DNA of 64,000 nt from Selaginella moellendorffii (Eukaryota; Streptophyta; Lycopodiopsida; Selaginellales; Selaginellaceae): NCBI RefSeq assembly GCF_000143415.4, contig NW_003314276.1:2500184-2564183 (forward strand), read 5' to 3'. The translations under genes were made by a program, and so were the position numbers. The notes under the pieces were generated by a model. The model was not told where the DNA came from and did not search any database. It was given only the letters and a program-made list of their open reading frames with translations. This document shows, piece by piece, positions 42,648 to 53,747 of this stretch (within the stretch, counting starts at the first letter, position 1; each line of letters opens with the position of its first letter).

Positions 42648-43506
42648 TTAATTGAATTTTGCATAAGTACATAAAGTTCTGCCTTGCAGAAATTCCTCCA
42701 CTAGATCTCGAGCGTTCGCTAGGTTCTCCTCCGGTTCCCATGTTGCTTCGCAGTGTGGAAATCCTTTCCACTTCACATGGAACTCTCTCACCTCGCGTCC
42801 TTGTCGCTTGCTCTTGCGCGCATTGAGGATGGCCTCGACTTCGTATTCCTCTTCCCCTTGGATAACCTCAGGTAAAGGTCTCACTTGGTCCTTGCGAAGC
42901 GGATCCTCAAAGTACGGCTTGAGTAAGTTCATGTGGAACACTGGGTGCATCTTCCCCATCTCTCGAGGAAGTCGGAGTCGGTAAGCCACTTTACCGATTC
43001 GTGCCTCAATTTCATAAGGCCCCGCGAACCTGCTTAAGGAACTCAAGATCAATTCATTTACAGGAATACATGCATCTTTACCTTTGGGTCAACTTTTGGC
43101 TGATCCAGCTTGGTAGTCTGAGGTTCTTGGTGTTCAGCCACACCTTCTCCCCAGCTTGGAACTCCACATCCCGATGCTTTTGGTTCGCGTACTTAGTTTG
43201 CCTTTGTTGAGCCCGTTCCAAGGAATCCCTCACTAGATTCCAAATGTTGAGTCTTTCCGCCGTGAATGCCTCCACTGCGGGTAACTCTCCATGATACTCG
43301 GCCACGCCGAGTTCCACAGGACCTTCAATAGCTCGCCCATTGATGACTTCCCATGGACTCACCCCGATGCTTGAGTGTGGTGAGTTGTTATAACACATTT
43401 CCGCAAGTCCCAAATGACTTACCCAGTCGGTCTGGTCTCCCGAGACATAGCATCGCAAATAATCCTCCAGCTGCCTATTCACCCTTTCCGTTTGTCCGTC
43501 TGTCAA
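42648..43506 (-). pseudogene. L4 integrase C-terminal part and chromodomain
   Basis: Integrase resumes at TDGQTERVNRQLEDYLRCYV, then NNSPHSSIGVSPWEVING and EFQAGEKVWLNTKNLRLP (43,078-43,506). A small frameshift near 43,065 leads to the stretch 42,648-43,052: FAGPYEIEARIGKVAYRL, KMHPVFHMNLLKPY and a chromodomain, YEVEAILNARK, FHVKWKGF and ATWEPEENL. The chromodomain identifies the element as a chromovirus. Confidence 0.88.
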
Positions 43507-43546
43507 GAAGTGTTAGTGCCATCAATCTTGACTGAATACCCATTAC
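43500..43546 (-). other. 47-bp intron-like insertion in L4 integrase core
   Basis: Minus strand begins GTAATGGG and ends CACTAACACTTCTTGACAG, with a CTAAC branch-point-like word near its end. It splits HPQT from DGQTER. Removing exactly these 47 bp rejoins CAGACAG to ACGGAC and restores the reading frame. It is also flanked by a 5-bp GACAG repeat, so a small insertion with duplication is an equal reading. 47 bp is short for a plant intron. Confidence 0.6.
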
Positions 43547-46500
43547 CTGTCTGTGGGTGATAGGCTGTGCTGAATTTCAATTTGGTGCGATACTGTTCTA
43601 GGAGTGTCCTCCAGAACCTACTAGTGAAGATCTTATCTCGATCTGAGATAATCTCTTCCGGCCTTCCCCGCACTCGAACCACTTGTTCGAAGAACAGCTT
43701 CGCCACACCTTCCGCATCCACGTCCGTTGTGGTGGGTATGAAATGTGCCATCTTTGAAAATCGGTCCACCACCACGAATATCGCATCGAACCCCTCGCTT
43801 GGGGGTAGTCCCGTGATGAAGTCCATCGTAAGACATTTCCACGGGCGATCTGGAATTGGGATGCTTTGCAACAAGCCCCCACTAGCCTTAGTCACGGCTT
43901 TGACCTGCTGACATGTTGGACATGTCTTTACATAGTCTTGGACGTCCTTAGCCATATCTGGCCAATGGTACTTCCTCTTGAGTAAACCCATCGTCTTGGG
44001 CACTCCGCCGTGTCCCGCAAGAGGTCCGTCATGACACTCTTCTAAGGCCACCTTCCTTAGTTCCCCTTCTGGAACATACACCCTCGTTTGCTTGTAATAA
44101 ATGAGTCCGTTGCGTTCCGCATAGCCCGTTTTCTCTTCCGTTGGCAGCTCACCTCTCTGGTGAGCTTCCCGCGCCTCTAGATTCCTCAGCAACACTTCTT
44201 GTGCTAGACCATCGTTCTCATATGCTGTCCGCACATCGTCCCAGAAGGTTGCTGTTGCGCTGGATATTGCCAACTTCAAGCTCGCTTTTCGACTTAGCGC
44301 ATCCGCCACGATGTTGCTCTTCCCAGGCTTGTACAGAATTTCGCAATCAAACTCAGCCAAGGCATTGGCCCACCGACCTTGTTTCCCTCTTAGGTCGGGC
44401 TGTGACAAGAAGTGTTTCGTTGCCACATTGTCCGTGTAAACCTTGAAGTGTCTCCCAAGGTAGTGTCGCCACTCCTTGAGTGCCTTGACCACCGCAAACA
44501 ATTCCTTCTCATGGGCAGGCCACTTCCGTTGAGCCTTGTCCAGCTTCTTCGAGAAGAACGCTACCGGATGGTTGTCTTGCTTCAGAACTGTGCCTAACGC
44601 AAAGTCCGAAGCATCCGTTTCTACCTCAAAGTCCTTACCAAAGTCTGGCAATGCCAACACGGGAGCCTTCCTCAACTTCCCTTTGAGGTGGACGAATGCC
44701 GCCTTGCATTCTGCTGTCCATACCATCTTCCCTTTTCCTGTTTGGTCCGTTAAGGGCAGGGCTACTCTCGAATAGTGTCTGATAAACTTTCGATAGTAGT
44801 TGCATAGCCCCAGGAACGCCCTCAACTCATGTACATTCGATGGTCGCTCCCATTCCTGGATCGCTTGGACCTTCTCCGGGTCCACCTTGAGCCCGTCCTG
44901 GCCCACCACATGCCCGAGAAACTTTACCTCTTGTTGAGCAAAGTCACATTTGCTCTCTTTAGCATACAGCTTGTGTTCCCTTAGTTTCTCAAACACCTTC
45001 GCCAAGTGTTCGGCATGCTCTTCTAGCGTCTCGCTATAGATCAGGATGTCGTCGATATAGACGACCACGAAGTGATCCAGATAGGGTACAAAGACGTGGT
45101 TCATTAGCGCCGAAAACGTTGCCGGCACATTACATAGCCCGAAGGGCATCACCAGAAACTCAAAGCTCCCATACCTCGTTCGACAGGTTGTCTTCTCGAC
45201 ATCTTCCTCGGCTACCCTGATCTAGTAGTATCCTGACCTTAGGTCAATCCTCGAGAAGTATTTTGCCTTTCCCAACCTATCGAACAGGTCCTCAATCCTT
45301 GGCAAAGGGTACTTGTTCTTCTTTGTATATTTGTTGAGCAATCGGTAGTCTATGCACATGCGTATAGATCCATCTTTCTTTTTCACAAATAACACCGGTG
45401 CCCCATACGGCGACTTGCTCAACCTAACATACCCTTTGTCCGCCAACTCCTCTAGTTGGCACTTGAGCTCCTTGAGTTCTTTTTCGTTCAAACGATAAGG
45501 GGGACGAACCACTGCCTCAGCACCCTCGACCAGCTCAATCTTATGTTCTATTGGTCGTGCTGGGGGTAGCCCCGCCGGTAGCTCCTCCGGCATGGTATCC
45601 TGGAATTGGTCCAACACCCGCTGGATCACTAAAGGCACTTCTTCCGTTCTTGTCTTTTTGTCACTCTTCACCGAGAGTAAGCACAAAAAGGCTGCCTTAG
45701 TTCCTTTAGTGAGTTGTCCTCTCGTGGACACCAGGTTTAAGCAGGATTCTTTGGCCTTGCTTTGCCCTACCTTTAGATCCTGGGCTTCCACCCTAGATCT
45801 TCTTCCTTGGGCATTCGCCAGTACCACAAGGTTCCTACCTTGTCCATGTAGGGCTACCACGAACCGATTGAACCAATCCATTCCGAAGATCACGTCAAAT
45901 CCCGCCATGTCCAACACGGTGAAATCCATGTCTACCTTCCATGTCCCTACTTCGACTTTCGCTTGTCGAAGTACCTCATCGGTGCTTTGGCTACCTTGAA
46001 CAAACTCTATAGTCCTTGGTTCGCCTAGCCGCTGCACCGTTAGTCCGGCTTGCCGGACTATGTCTGCAGCCACAAAATTATCCGAAGCACCCGTGTCAAT
46101 AAGGATCCTAACAAAGCTACCTCCGAGCTTCCCTCGGAGGGCTAGTAGATGTCGCGAACGACTCTCTACCAAAGTTGCTCGTGTAATGAGTAACTTTGAG
46201 TTAGGGACTGGATCACATACCTCATTTTGGACTTCGCCCGACTTGATGGCCATATTGGCTCTGGCCTTCTTCGGGTAGGGACATTCCCTCGAAAAGTGCC
46301 CCGCTTCACCGCAGTTATAGCATACGTTGTTTCCCACGGTGCTATATGACTTGACCTTCTTATCCGTGGGTTTGTCTCTTTTCGCTTGACTCCCCCACAT
46401 ACTTGCTCGCTGGCCACCGGATTTGCCTTTCCGAAATCCCGAGGACTCATTCTTAGAGAAACTCTTCTTGAATTTCCCCTTGCTATATGTTCCCCTCGGT

Positions 46501-47420
46501 TTGGCCCCTTTGTGAAACGTGGATCCCGACCCCATCGTGTTCCCCTTTCGCAGGTTATCGTTGAAATGCACCTTGATGGCCGCATCCAACGCTTCCTTGT
46601 AGTTGGTCGGGTTCCAGCGCATCACCTCACCGCGAGCCCAGGTTTGCAAACCTGATATAAAGGCATGGAACGCATCCATATCCCCCATGTCCGTGACAAG
46701 TATCCTCTTTGCCATGAACCCATTCACATATTCCTGGATGGTTCCAGTCTGCTTCAGCCTACTCAGCTCATCTCTCAGATGCAGAGTGGCATTCGGAGGA
46801 ACGTATGTCGCGCGGATCCTTGCCTTCATCATGTCCCAGGTGGCCACCGGTCCTTCGTTGGCCTCCGTTGTTCTCCACCAAGACTTGGCATTATCTGCCA
46901 AGTATGGTTTTGCACATGGGACCTTCTCCGAGCTCGGTAACCGTAACGCTCGGAAGTAGTCCTCCATATCGTAAAACCAATCCTCCACAACCTTATAGTC
47001 GTTCACTCCCTTGAACACCGGTGGGGGCTTTGGTTTGTACTTGGGAACTGCCTGAGGGACTGATTCCACTTCGGTCTGTTCGACCTTGTCTGGTTTTGCC
47101 TCAGTCCCTGCCGAAGGGTCCGCACCTTCTGCGCTGCCAGCATCCGCAGTCTTTCGCCTTTTCTTCCGCTTCTCGTCACGCTTTAGCTTGCGTACGAGAG
47201 TCTCCAGCAGGGCATTGGTCTGCGCCAATTGACCTTCTAGAACGTCCAATCGAGCCTTGGACGACCGAACCTCGCCACCGGACTCCTGTTTGGAAGTTTC
47301 CTCACTAGAGTCCTCCTCATGCAAGGATTCCTCATCCATAGCCTCTTGTTCGACCGGAGGCTCCAGCTCTGGCGGAGGTTCTGTCTCCGCCTGGGTTCGC
47401 TTACGCCCTGCCCTTGCCAT
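43547..47420 (-). pseudogene. L4 gag-pol: gag, protease, RT, RNase H, integrase N-terminal part
   Basis: One frame from ATG at 47,420, broken by TAG at 45,224-45,222 (one change from CAG in SGYYQIR). Gag: acidic/KRKKRR-rich N-terminus, capsid region ([32 protein letters not shown]) and zinc knuckle [14 protein letters not shown]. Protease: [48 protein letters not shown] and VYIDDILIYS. RNase H: FEVETDASDFALGTVLKQ and VYTDNVATKHFL. Integrase: GHGGVPKTMGLLKRKYHW with CPTCQQ, TMDFITGLPP, IISDRDKIFTSRFW and STAYHPQT. Translated as a single polyprotein in this branch. Confidence 0.93.
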
Positions 47421-47465
47421 CTCCCAGCAATCCGCCTCTATCCTTCGCTAGAACTGAGGAGAAGG

Positions 47466-47479
47466 CTCCGATACCAAAT
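47466..47479 (-). promoter_or_regulatory. L4 primer-binding site
   Basis: Minus strand after the 5' LTR reads TTTGGTATCGGAGC, complementary to initiator Met-tRNA with one change, identical to the LARD PBS. Confidence 0.88.
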
Positions 47480-48627
47480 TGTAAGCCACAAATTTTTCCT
47501 TTCCACTTTGCCAGCTTACCTCGCCTATCCGTCCAACACTACCTTGGCTTTTGCTAAGTTCCCTCGCCAAGGTTCTCGCTTATGGTACCAGCTCCTACTT
47601 GGTTTCAACTACTCACTGCACGAGCAACGGAGTGTTAGCCATCCTTCCATGGATTCCCAAATCACTCCCAATCCCCCTCCCCGGGTTAGACTGGACTTAA
47701 GGTTCGGCTACACTCCCCGCAAGCACAAGCAGCCAAGCACACCAAGCTTCCAGGTTCCTAACATCCCTTGGTACCACAAGACTTGATCATGGGACCCTCT
47801 AAATCCCAAGTCTTGAGTGCAACACTTGCTTCGGGACGCCGGGGCGAAACACCGTGGCCTAGCGGCCCGGTATGGGTACCTCTCGCCCCCCACTTCCATC
47901 CCGAAGGAAGGCCCAAGCCCCTAGGAAGGGCGAGGACCAATGAGCCGCATGGTACTCAAGTGGGGCACCACTCCACATGAGCCGGGAGCCCCGCAATCGG
48001 TTTCCCTTTCGGGAGTGGGAGCTGCTCTTGAGCACTTCCTTGGATGGCCCCTCCGGCACCAGCCAAGTCCATGCTCACTCCCACCCAAGGCCCCTCGGTC
48101 CCAGTCCCAACCTCAAGTCGGTTTGGAAGCCCAACTGGAGAGTCCCTTCAAAACTGGTTCCTGGACCTCACTATCCCTACTATACTTTTGGAACCCCCTG
48201 CAGCCCCCCCCCCCTGGGAGACGCACGCTTTGGGCTTTCACCCCTTGACCCGTATTAGTATTTGGACTTAGTCTCTGGCTCGATCTCGGACCCGATTTCG
48301 GATCCGACTTCGGATTCGGGTTCGGACTCGATCACGGACTCGATCTCGGACCCGATCTCGGACCCGACCTCGGACTCGACCTCGGACTCGGTCTTGGACC
48401 CGATCTCGGATCTTGGACTCCGTCTCGAACTCGGTCTCGAACTCGGACTCGAACTCGGTCCCCGAGTCGGTCTCGGACTCGATTCCGGACTCTATCTCGA
48501 ACTCGGTCCTAGAGTCGGTCTTGGACTCGATCCTCGACTTGGTCCCATCCGATGAACTCTTTGTCATTTTGGTCAAGCTTTTGGGGATCCTTTAGCCTAC
48601 GACATCTCGGGGAGTCGGTTCGTTACA
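47480..48627 (-). repeat. L4 5' LTR
   Basis: 1,148 bp, same length as the 3' LTR. Includes the shared promoter module at 48,174-48,244. Confidence 0.94.
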
Positions 48628-48641
48628 CTTTCTTCTTGCCA

Positions 48642-49613
48642 ATGGAGTCTCCAAGCCATCCTGATTTCTTTGCTGAAGTCCTTGCAAAAATCCAGTCTGA
48701 GAATACCGAGCTGAAGGCGACCCTTCTTCGCATGCAGCAGGAGCTTGCTTCACTTTCGGCTCAAGGATCCAGCAAAGTTCCTGAACCGAAGGTGAGCTTC
48801 CCGGCGAAATTTTCAGGCAAGCGTTCGGAGCTTCGCGGATTCCTGAACCAGATGGAGTTGATCTTCGCACTTCAACATCGGTGGTACCCTACTCCCGAGT
48901 CTCAAATTGGCGCGATTGGGACGTTGCTCGAACGTGCAGCTTTGTCATGGTTTTCTCCTCTTCTGGAGAAGAGCATGAAAGGGGTCGTGGTTCCAGAGCT
49001 GATGGATCTTCAATTGTTCAAAGAGAAGCTCGAAGCATGTTTTGGCGAGACGGATCGGGTTCGGGCTGCTACCACAAAGATGAGACGTCTCTCTTAGGGG
49101 TCTCGTCCTGCCTCGATCTACGCTGCAGAGTTCCAACTCCTTGCTTTGGACACTCAGTGGGATGAGCGGGCCTTGATTGACCAATTTCGTTTCGGCCTCA
49201 ACAACGGTGTCAAGGATTTGTTGCTCACCATAGAGGATCCCAAGGACCTGTCGGATGCCATCAACAAAGCTGTTTGATGTGACAATCGTCTCTTTGAACG
49301 TCGTCAGGAAAGTTGCCGCGCCGCTGTTTTTCCGTCCCAGACTCAGGAATCCCAGCTTGAGTCTTCGGGGCATACTCCTGAACCTACTGCTCCGGTTCCA
49401 ATGGATATTTCTGGTACTCCCCGACTCATTAGAGGGAAGTTGAGTCCTGTTGAGAAGCAACGTCGAATATCTCATAATCTTTGCCTCTATTGTGCTGATC
49501 CTAATCACAAAGCAGCTGTATGTCCCAAGAAGCCTCCTCGACTGCTCAAGTTCACTCTGCCTCAAAGTCCACCTCTATTGCAGTCGGGAAACGACCCTGT
49601 CCAAACAGAGTAG
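48642..49613 (+). pseudogene. L3 gag, two premature stops
   Basis: Capsid precursor of 323 codons, starting MESPSHPDFF just after the L4 insertion. Layout: coiled-coil-like N-terminus (ENTELKATLLRMQQELASL), capsid region with PAKFSGKRSELRGFLNQ and FKEKLEACFG, and a zinc knuckle near the C-terminus, CLYCADPNHKAAVC (about 49,485-49,527). The overall layout resembles sushi-type and fungal chromovirus gag. Stops at 49,095 (TAG) and 49,275 (TGA) are each one C-to-T change from CAG and CGA. The natural stop is TAG at 49,611. A G_GGA_AAC site at 49,586-49,592 in gag phase leads into pol in the -1 frame. The 5' leader is 41,009-41,096 plus 48,633-48,641. Confidence 0.85.
49586..49592 (+). promoter_or_regulatory. 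Slippery heptamer G_GGA_AAC for -1 frameshifting
   Basis: In the gag frame the codons are TCG GGA AAC, so the heptamer is in the X_XXY_YYZ phase needed for a -1 shift. After slipping, the frame reads GKRPCPNRV and runs into protease. The gag stop lies 18 nt downstream. The same heptamer is used by the sushi-derived mammalian gene PEG10. Confidence 0.75.
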
Positions 49614-52600
49614 GAGCTGTCTGTTTGGACTCCCGGAATAAAAATCACTTTTCTTCTTTATCAAGCTCCTCACCACCTTTCATCAAAGCCACCACCAATT
49701 CCCGCAACTTCTGCATCCTATGTCTCCTTTCTTTCACCGGACAATCAGGACTCAAGGCTCTGGCATTACTGGACTCGGGTGCAACTTCCTGCTTCATAGA
49801 CACGGACTTTGCTGCCCGACATCACGTTCCTCTTTCTCCTACCATACGGGATTTGAGGGTTGAAGGCATCGGCAGGCATTTTGTGTCTCCATCTTCTGGA
49901 CTTAGGGAAACATTGCCCGTTCGAGTACACATCGGGTCCACCGTCACCGATATTGCTTTCAACATCATCAACAGCAAGTCCTCCTCTGTGGTGCTCGGTC
50001 TTCCTTAGTTCCAACTACATCAGCCTCAGATCTGTTGGAAGGAATTACAGCTCATCTCTCCCACGGCTTCCCCTGCTGTTCATCGAGTCCGAATCAGGAA
50101 AAGTTCCCTAAACTCAAATCGGGGTTCTGTTCCTGACTCTATAAAGTTTTCACCCTCTTCTTTTTCCTCTCTTCCATCTTACACTGGACCGTATTCTCGT
50201 CTCATCATTCCATTTAGTCGTACGCCTCCTCCTATCTCCACAATCACTATGAAAGAACTCCTTCATGAAGAACCTCTTTTTCTTTTTGCTTTGCATGTTT
50301 CTCCTGTCAGTCTTCCTGAGAAGTATCATGATTTTGGGGATGTGTTTGATAAGAAAAAAGCTAGTGTACTGCCTGTTCATCGGCCTTATGATTGTCCCAT
50401 TGATTTACAGGAAGGAGCGTCACCTCCGTGGGGGCCTATCTATGGGTTATCCCCGTCCGAGCTTAAGGCCCTCAAAGAGTACGTGGATGAGAACCTTGCC
50501 TCGGGCTACATTCAGCATTCGCAGTCCCCGGCTGGAGCGCCTGTCTTCTTTGTCAAGAAGAAGGATGGGAGTTTGCGGCTAGTCATCGACTACCGAGGTT
50601 TGAACAAGGTGACTGTTTGGAACCGTTATCCGCTGCCCCTGATCTCGGACCTGTTGGAACGCCTCGACGGTGCCCGCTTCTTCACCAAGATCGACCTCCG
50701 TGGAGCATACAACCTGATCTGGATAGGTCCTGGTGATGAATGGAAGACTGCGTTCCGAACCTGCTATGGCCACTTCGAGTACACTGTCATGCCATTTGGC
50801 TTGACAAATGCTCCAGCAATTTTCCAACACATGGCGAACGACGTCTTTCGGGAGTTTCTTGATCAGATGGTGATCGTCTATCTTGATGACATCCTCATCT
50901 ACTCAAAAACTCAGGAGGAGCATGATGAACATGTTCGCAAGGTGCTAGCAAAGCTGCGAAAACACGGCCTATACGCGAAGCTTGAGAAATGTTCCTTTGA
51001 TCAGCAGTCTGTGGAGTTCCTTGGGTACATTGTCACTCCTGAGGGTATCACGATGGATCCTGCCAAAGTCAAGACTATTCTCGAATGGGAGCCTCCACAA
51101 TCAATGTCGGACGTTCAGGTTTTCCTTGGCTTCGCCAACTTCTACCGCAAATTCATTGATCACTACTCTGACATTGTCCTTCCTCTCACACATCTCAATC
51201 GCAAGGATGTTCCCTTCTCTTGGTCTGCTGCTGCCCAGCAGGCCTTCGGCACACTCAAGGCGGCCTTCAGTTCTGCTCCTGTCTTGATCCATGCTGATTC
51301 CTCACAACCTTTCTTCATCGAGGCTGACGCCTCCGACTTTGCCATTGGTGTTGTGCTGTCTCAACTCGGAGCGGATCATGAACTTCATCCGGTCGCTTTC
51401 CATTCTCGGAAATTCCAGCCTGCGGAGATCAATTACGAAATCCACGACAAGGAGCTCCTTGCCATCGTGGATTCCTTTGGAGAGTGGCGCCGTTTCTTGG
51501 AGGGGGCGAGCCATCAAACAACAGTCTGGACGGATCACAAAAATCTCGAGTACTTTGCCACTTCCCGAGTTTTAAGCCGTCGTCAAGCAAGGTGGGCACA
51601 ATTCCTGAGTCGGTTTGACTTTGTTATCAAGTACAGACCTGGAAAGTTTCAAGGCCTTCCTGATGCTCTTTCAAGGCGCTCCTATCTTAGTCTCAGGCCT
51701 GGTAATCCTGCCTTTGATCAACAGGATCAAGTTATCCTCGGTCCTGATCGGCTTCAAGTTATGGCAATTTCCCTGGCCCCTCAGGACTCCTCCTTGATGG
51801 ATGCAATCAGAAGCAATCTTCAATCCGATGATCTCGCTAGCGACATTTTCCCCCATCTTCAGGCTGGACACCCAGTGACTCCCGACTGCCGGCGATTTGA
51901 CGAGTTTGAGTTCTTAGATGGCTTATTGTACCGTGGGGAGCAGTTTTACGTTCCTGAAGGTGATGCTCGAAGGTTGGTCCTGATGGCATGCCACAATAGC
52001 CCGACTGCTGGTCACTTCGGCATTGCGAAAACCTATGAGCTAGTTGCACGGGACTTTTGGTGGCCTCACATGGACGACTACATCAAAGCTTTTGTTACCT
52101 CCTGTGACACTTGTGCCCGGAATAAGGTACCTCACCACTTTCCTTCAGGTTTGCTTCGTTCCCTTCCGGTCCCTTCAGGTCCTTGGGAATCCATCTCTAT
52201 GGATTTCTTGAGTGATCTTCCGAGTTCTGGAGGCTTCAACAGCATTTTAGTCGTGGTGGATCGCTTCACAAAGATGGCGCACTTCTTGCCATGTACCAAG
52301 GAGTTTTCGGGCGAGGACATGGCAAAACTGGTATTCAGGGAAATTTTCCGACTTCATGGGATTCCTACAGATGTGGTTTCGGATCGGGGGCCTCAGTTCA
52401 TCTCTCATTTCTGGCAACGGTTTTTGCAGTTGCTTGGAGTGAAGGCCAACCTCTCTTCGGCATATCATCCTCAAACTGATGGGCAGTCCGAGCGAACGAT
52501 TCAGACGTTGGAACAATTCTTGAGGTGCTTCATCAACTATCATCAGGATAACTGGTTCGATATCCTAACTCTTGCTGAGTTCTCCTATAACAACTCTGTT

Positions 52601-53344
52601 CACTCCTCTCTTCGAGTTTCCCCCTTCTTTGCAAACTCTGGCCGAAATCCCCGATTCAATCTCTCACTTCCTTCTCCATCTGAATCCTCTCGTTCAAATC
52701 CCCGCTCTGAGGCATTTATCTCCAACCTCCAGGAAATCCACAACTCCATCTCCTTCCACCTCCATCGTGCTCAGGAATTTCATAAAACATTTGCCAATGT
52801 CCATCGTCAGGATTGTCCCCCTTACAATATCGGGGATAAAGTCTGGCTCCTCAGGTGAAATATCTCCACCACCAGGCCCTGTCCAAAACTCGATTTCAAA
52901 TGCCTTGGTCCTTTCCCTATCACTGCCATCATTAATCCTGTCACTTATCACCTTGCACTTCCCTCCTCATATCAAATTCACCCCGTTTTTCACTCCTCTC
53001 TCCTTGAGCCTTATATTCCCAGTCCTATTCCAAATCGGGTCATTCCTCCGCCTCCACCAGTGCAGCTCGAGGATGGGTCTGAGTACGAGGTTCAGGACAT
53101 CCTTGATTCCAAGATTTCACGGTCTAAACTCTACTATCTGGTGGACTGGAAGGGTTACAGACCTGAGGAACGCACTTGGGAACCTGCAAACAACCTGCTT
53201 CATTCTCCTGACCTTGTTCAGGACTTCCACCACCGCTATCCTTCTCGTCCCAGTCCTCATTCTTTTTCTCCATCTCCCATCCCTCGCCGCTCATCTCATC
53301 CTCCTCTTCGTTCTCGTTCACATCCTCATTCCACTCGTTCTTGA
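49587..53344 (+). pseudogene. L3 pol: protease, RT, RNase H, integrase, chromodomain; two premature stops
   Basis: One continuous -1 frame of about 1,250 codons with stops at 50,006 (TAG) and 52,856 (TGA). Protease: [48 protein letters not shown] and active-site VYLDDILIYS. RNase H: FFIEADASDFAIGVVL and WTDHKNLEYF. Integrase: HFGIAKTYELV with CDTC (zinc finger), SMDFLSDLP, VVSDRGPQFISHFW and YHPQTDGQSERT (DDE). C-terminus: a chromodomain, YEVQDILDSKI, YYLVDWKGY and TWEPANNL, then a basic Ser/Pro-rich tail. Chromodomains direct integration to methylated-histone chromatin. Both stops are single transitions from sense codons. The first stop, after VVLGLP, replaces the W or Q usual there. Confidence 0.9.
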
Positions 53345-53355
53345 GGAGGGGGTGC
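53345..53355 (+). promoter_or_regulatory. L3 polypurine tract
   Basis: GGAGGGGGTGC lies between the pol stop codon and the 3' LTR and would prime plus-strand DNA synthesis. Confidence 0.7.
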
Positions 53356-53742
53356 TGTCAGGAATCCCCCAATTCTTGCCACATTCCTGACTCTCGCCGG
53401 ATTCCTGACCTGCAGACCACATTCCTGACTCTCGAGACACTTCCTTATTCTTGACTCTCGAGACACTTTCCTATTCCTGACTCTCGAGACACTTCCCGAT
53501 TCCTGAGTCTCGAGCCACATTCCTGATGATGATGTGGCGCCTCCTCGACCTCAGCTATATTTAGGCCGTCCTCGATCCAAGAGTGGTGGAGCTTCATCAA
53601 CCTATAGTATATATAGGTTAGCCTTGTTCCATTTCTCCACAATCTGAATCAACATCAGTCTAAGGCTTCTTCTTTGTTTTCACTAGCTTTTTCTCTTTGT
53701 CTTTAGCATTTTCCAGTCTTGATCTTGTTGGGGGTCTTGACA
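53356..53742 (+). repeat. L3 3' LTR
   Basis: 387 bp, TGTCAGG to TTGACA. TATATATA at 53,608-53,615 and the 16-nt self-priming complement at 53,637-53,652. Only a handful of differences from the 5' LTR are visible by eye. Confidence 0.92.
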
Positions 53743-53747
53743 GTCCG

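Larger units (their letters stand above)
41097..48627 (-). mobile_element. L4: chromovirus (Tekay/Del-like Ty3/gypsy) inserted in L3 leader
   Basis: Target duplication CTTTC (41,092-41,096 and 48,628-48,632). Two LTRs of 1,148 bp each with perfect TGTAA...TTACA ends and about ten differences by eye, so it is young. Minus-strand order: LTR, PBS, gag-protease-RT-RNase H-integrase-chromodomain in one frame, 3' region, polypurine tract, LTR. Defects: a TAG in RT, a 47-bp intron-like insertion in integrase and a frameshift before the chromodomain. Confidence 0.93.
32708..53742 (+). mobile_element. L3: Tf1/sushi-like chromovirus (Ty3/gypsy), carrying two later insertions
   Basis: Target duplication GTCCG at 32,703-32,707 and 53,743-53,747. 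The LTRs are 387 bp each; the 5' LTR is split at 32,718 by the LARD. Order: LTR, self-complementary PBS, gag, protease, RT, RNase H, integrase, chromodomain, polypurine tract, LTR. Removing 32,719-40,632 and 41,097-48,632 leaves an element of about 5.6 kb. Coding is intact apart from four premature stops, each one transition away from a sense codon, so L3 is fairly young. The self-priming PBS and short gag with -1 pol match the Tf1/sushi group. Confidence 0.9.

Noticed and set aside
43510-43545. Fragment of a Copia gag (frame reads SVKIDGTN inside the integrase insertion)
   Set aside because: Only eight residues resemble the Copia gag start; too short to separate from chance.
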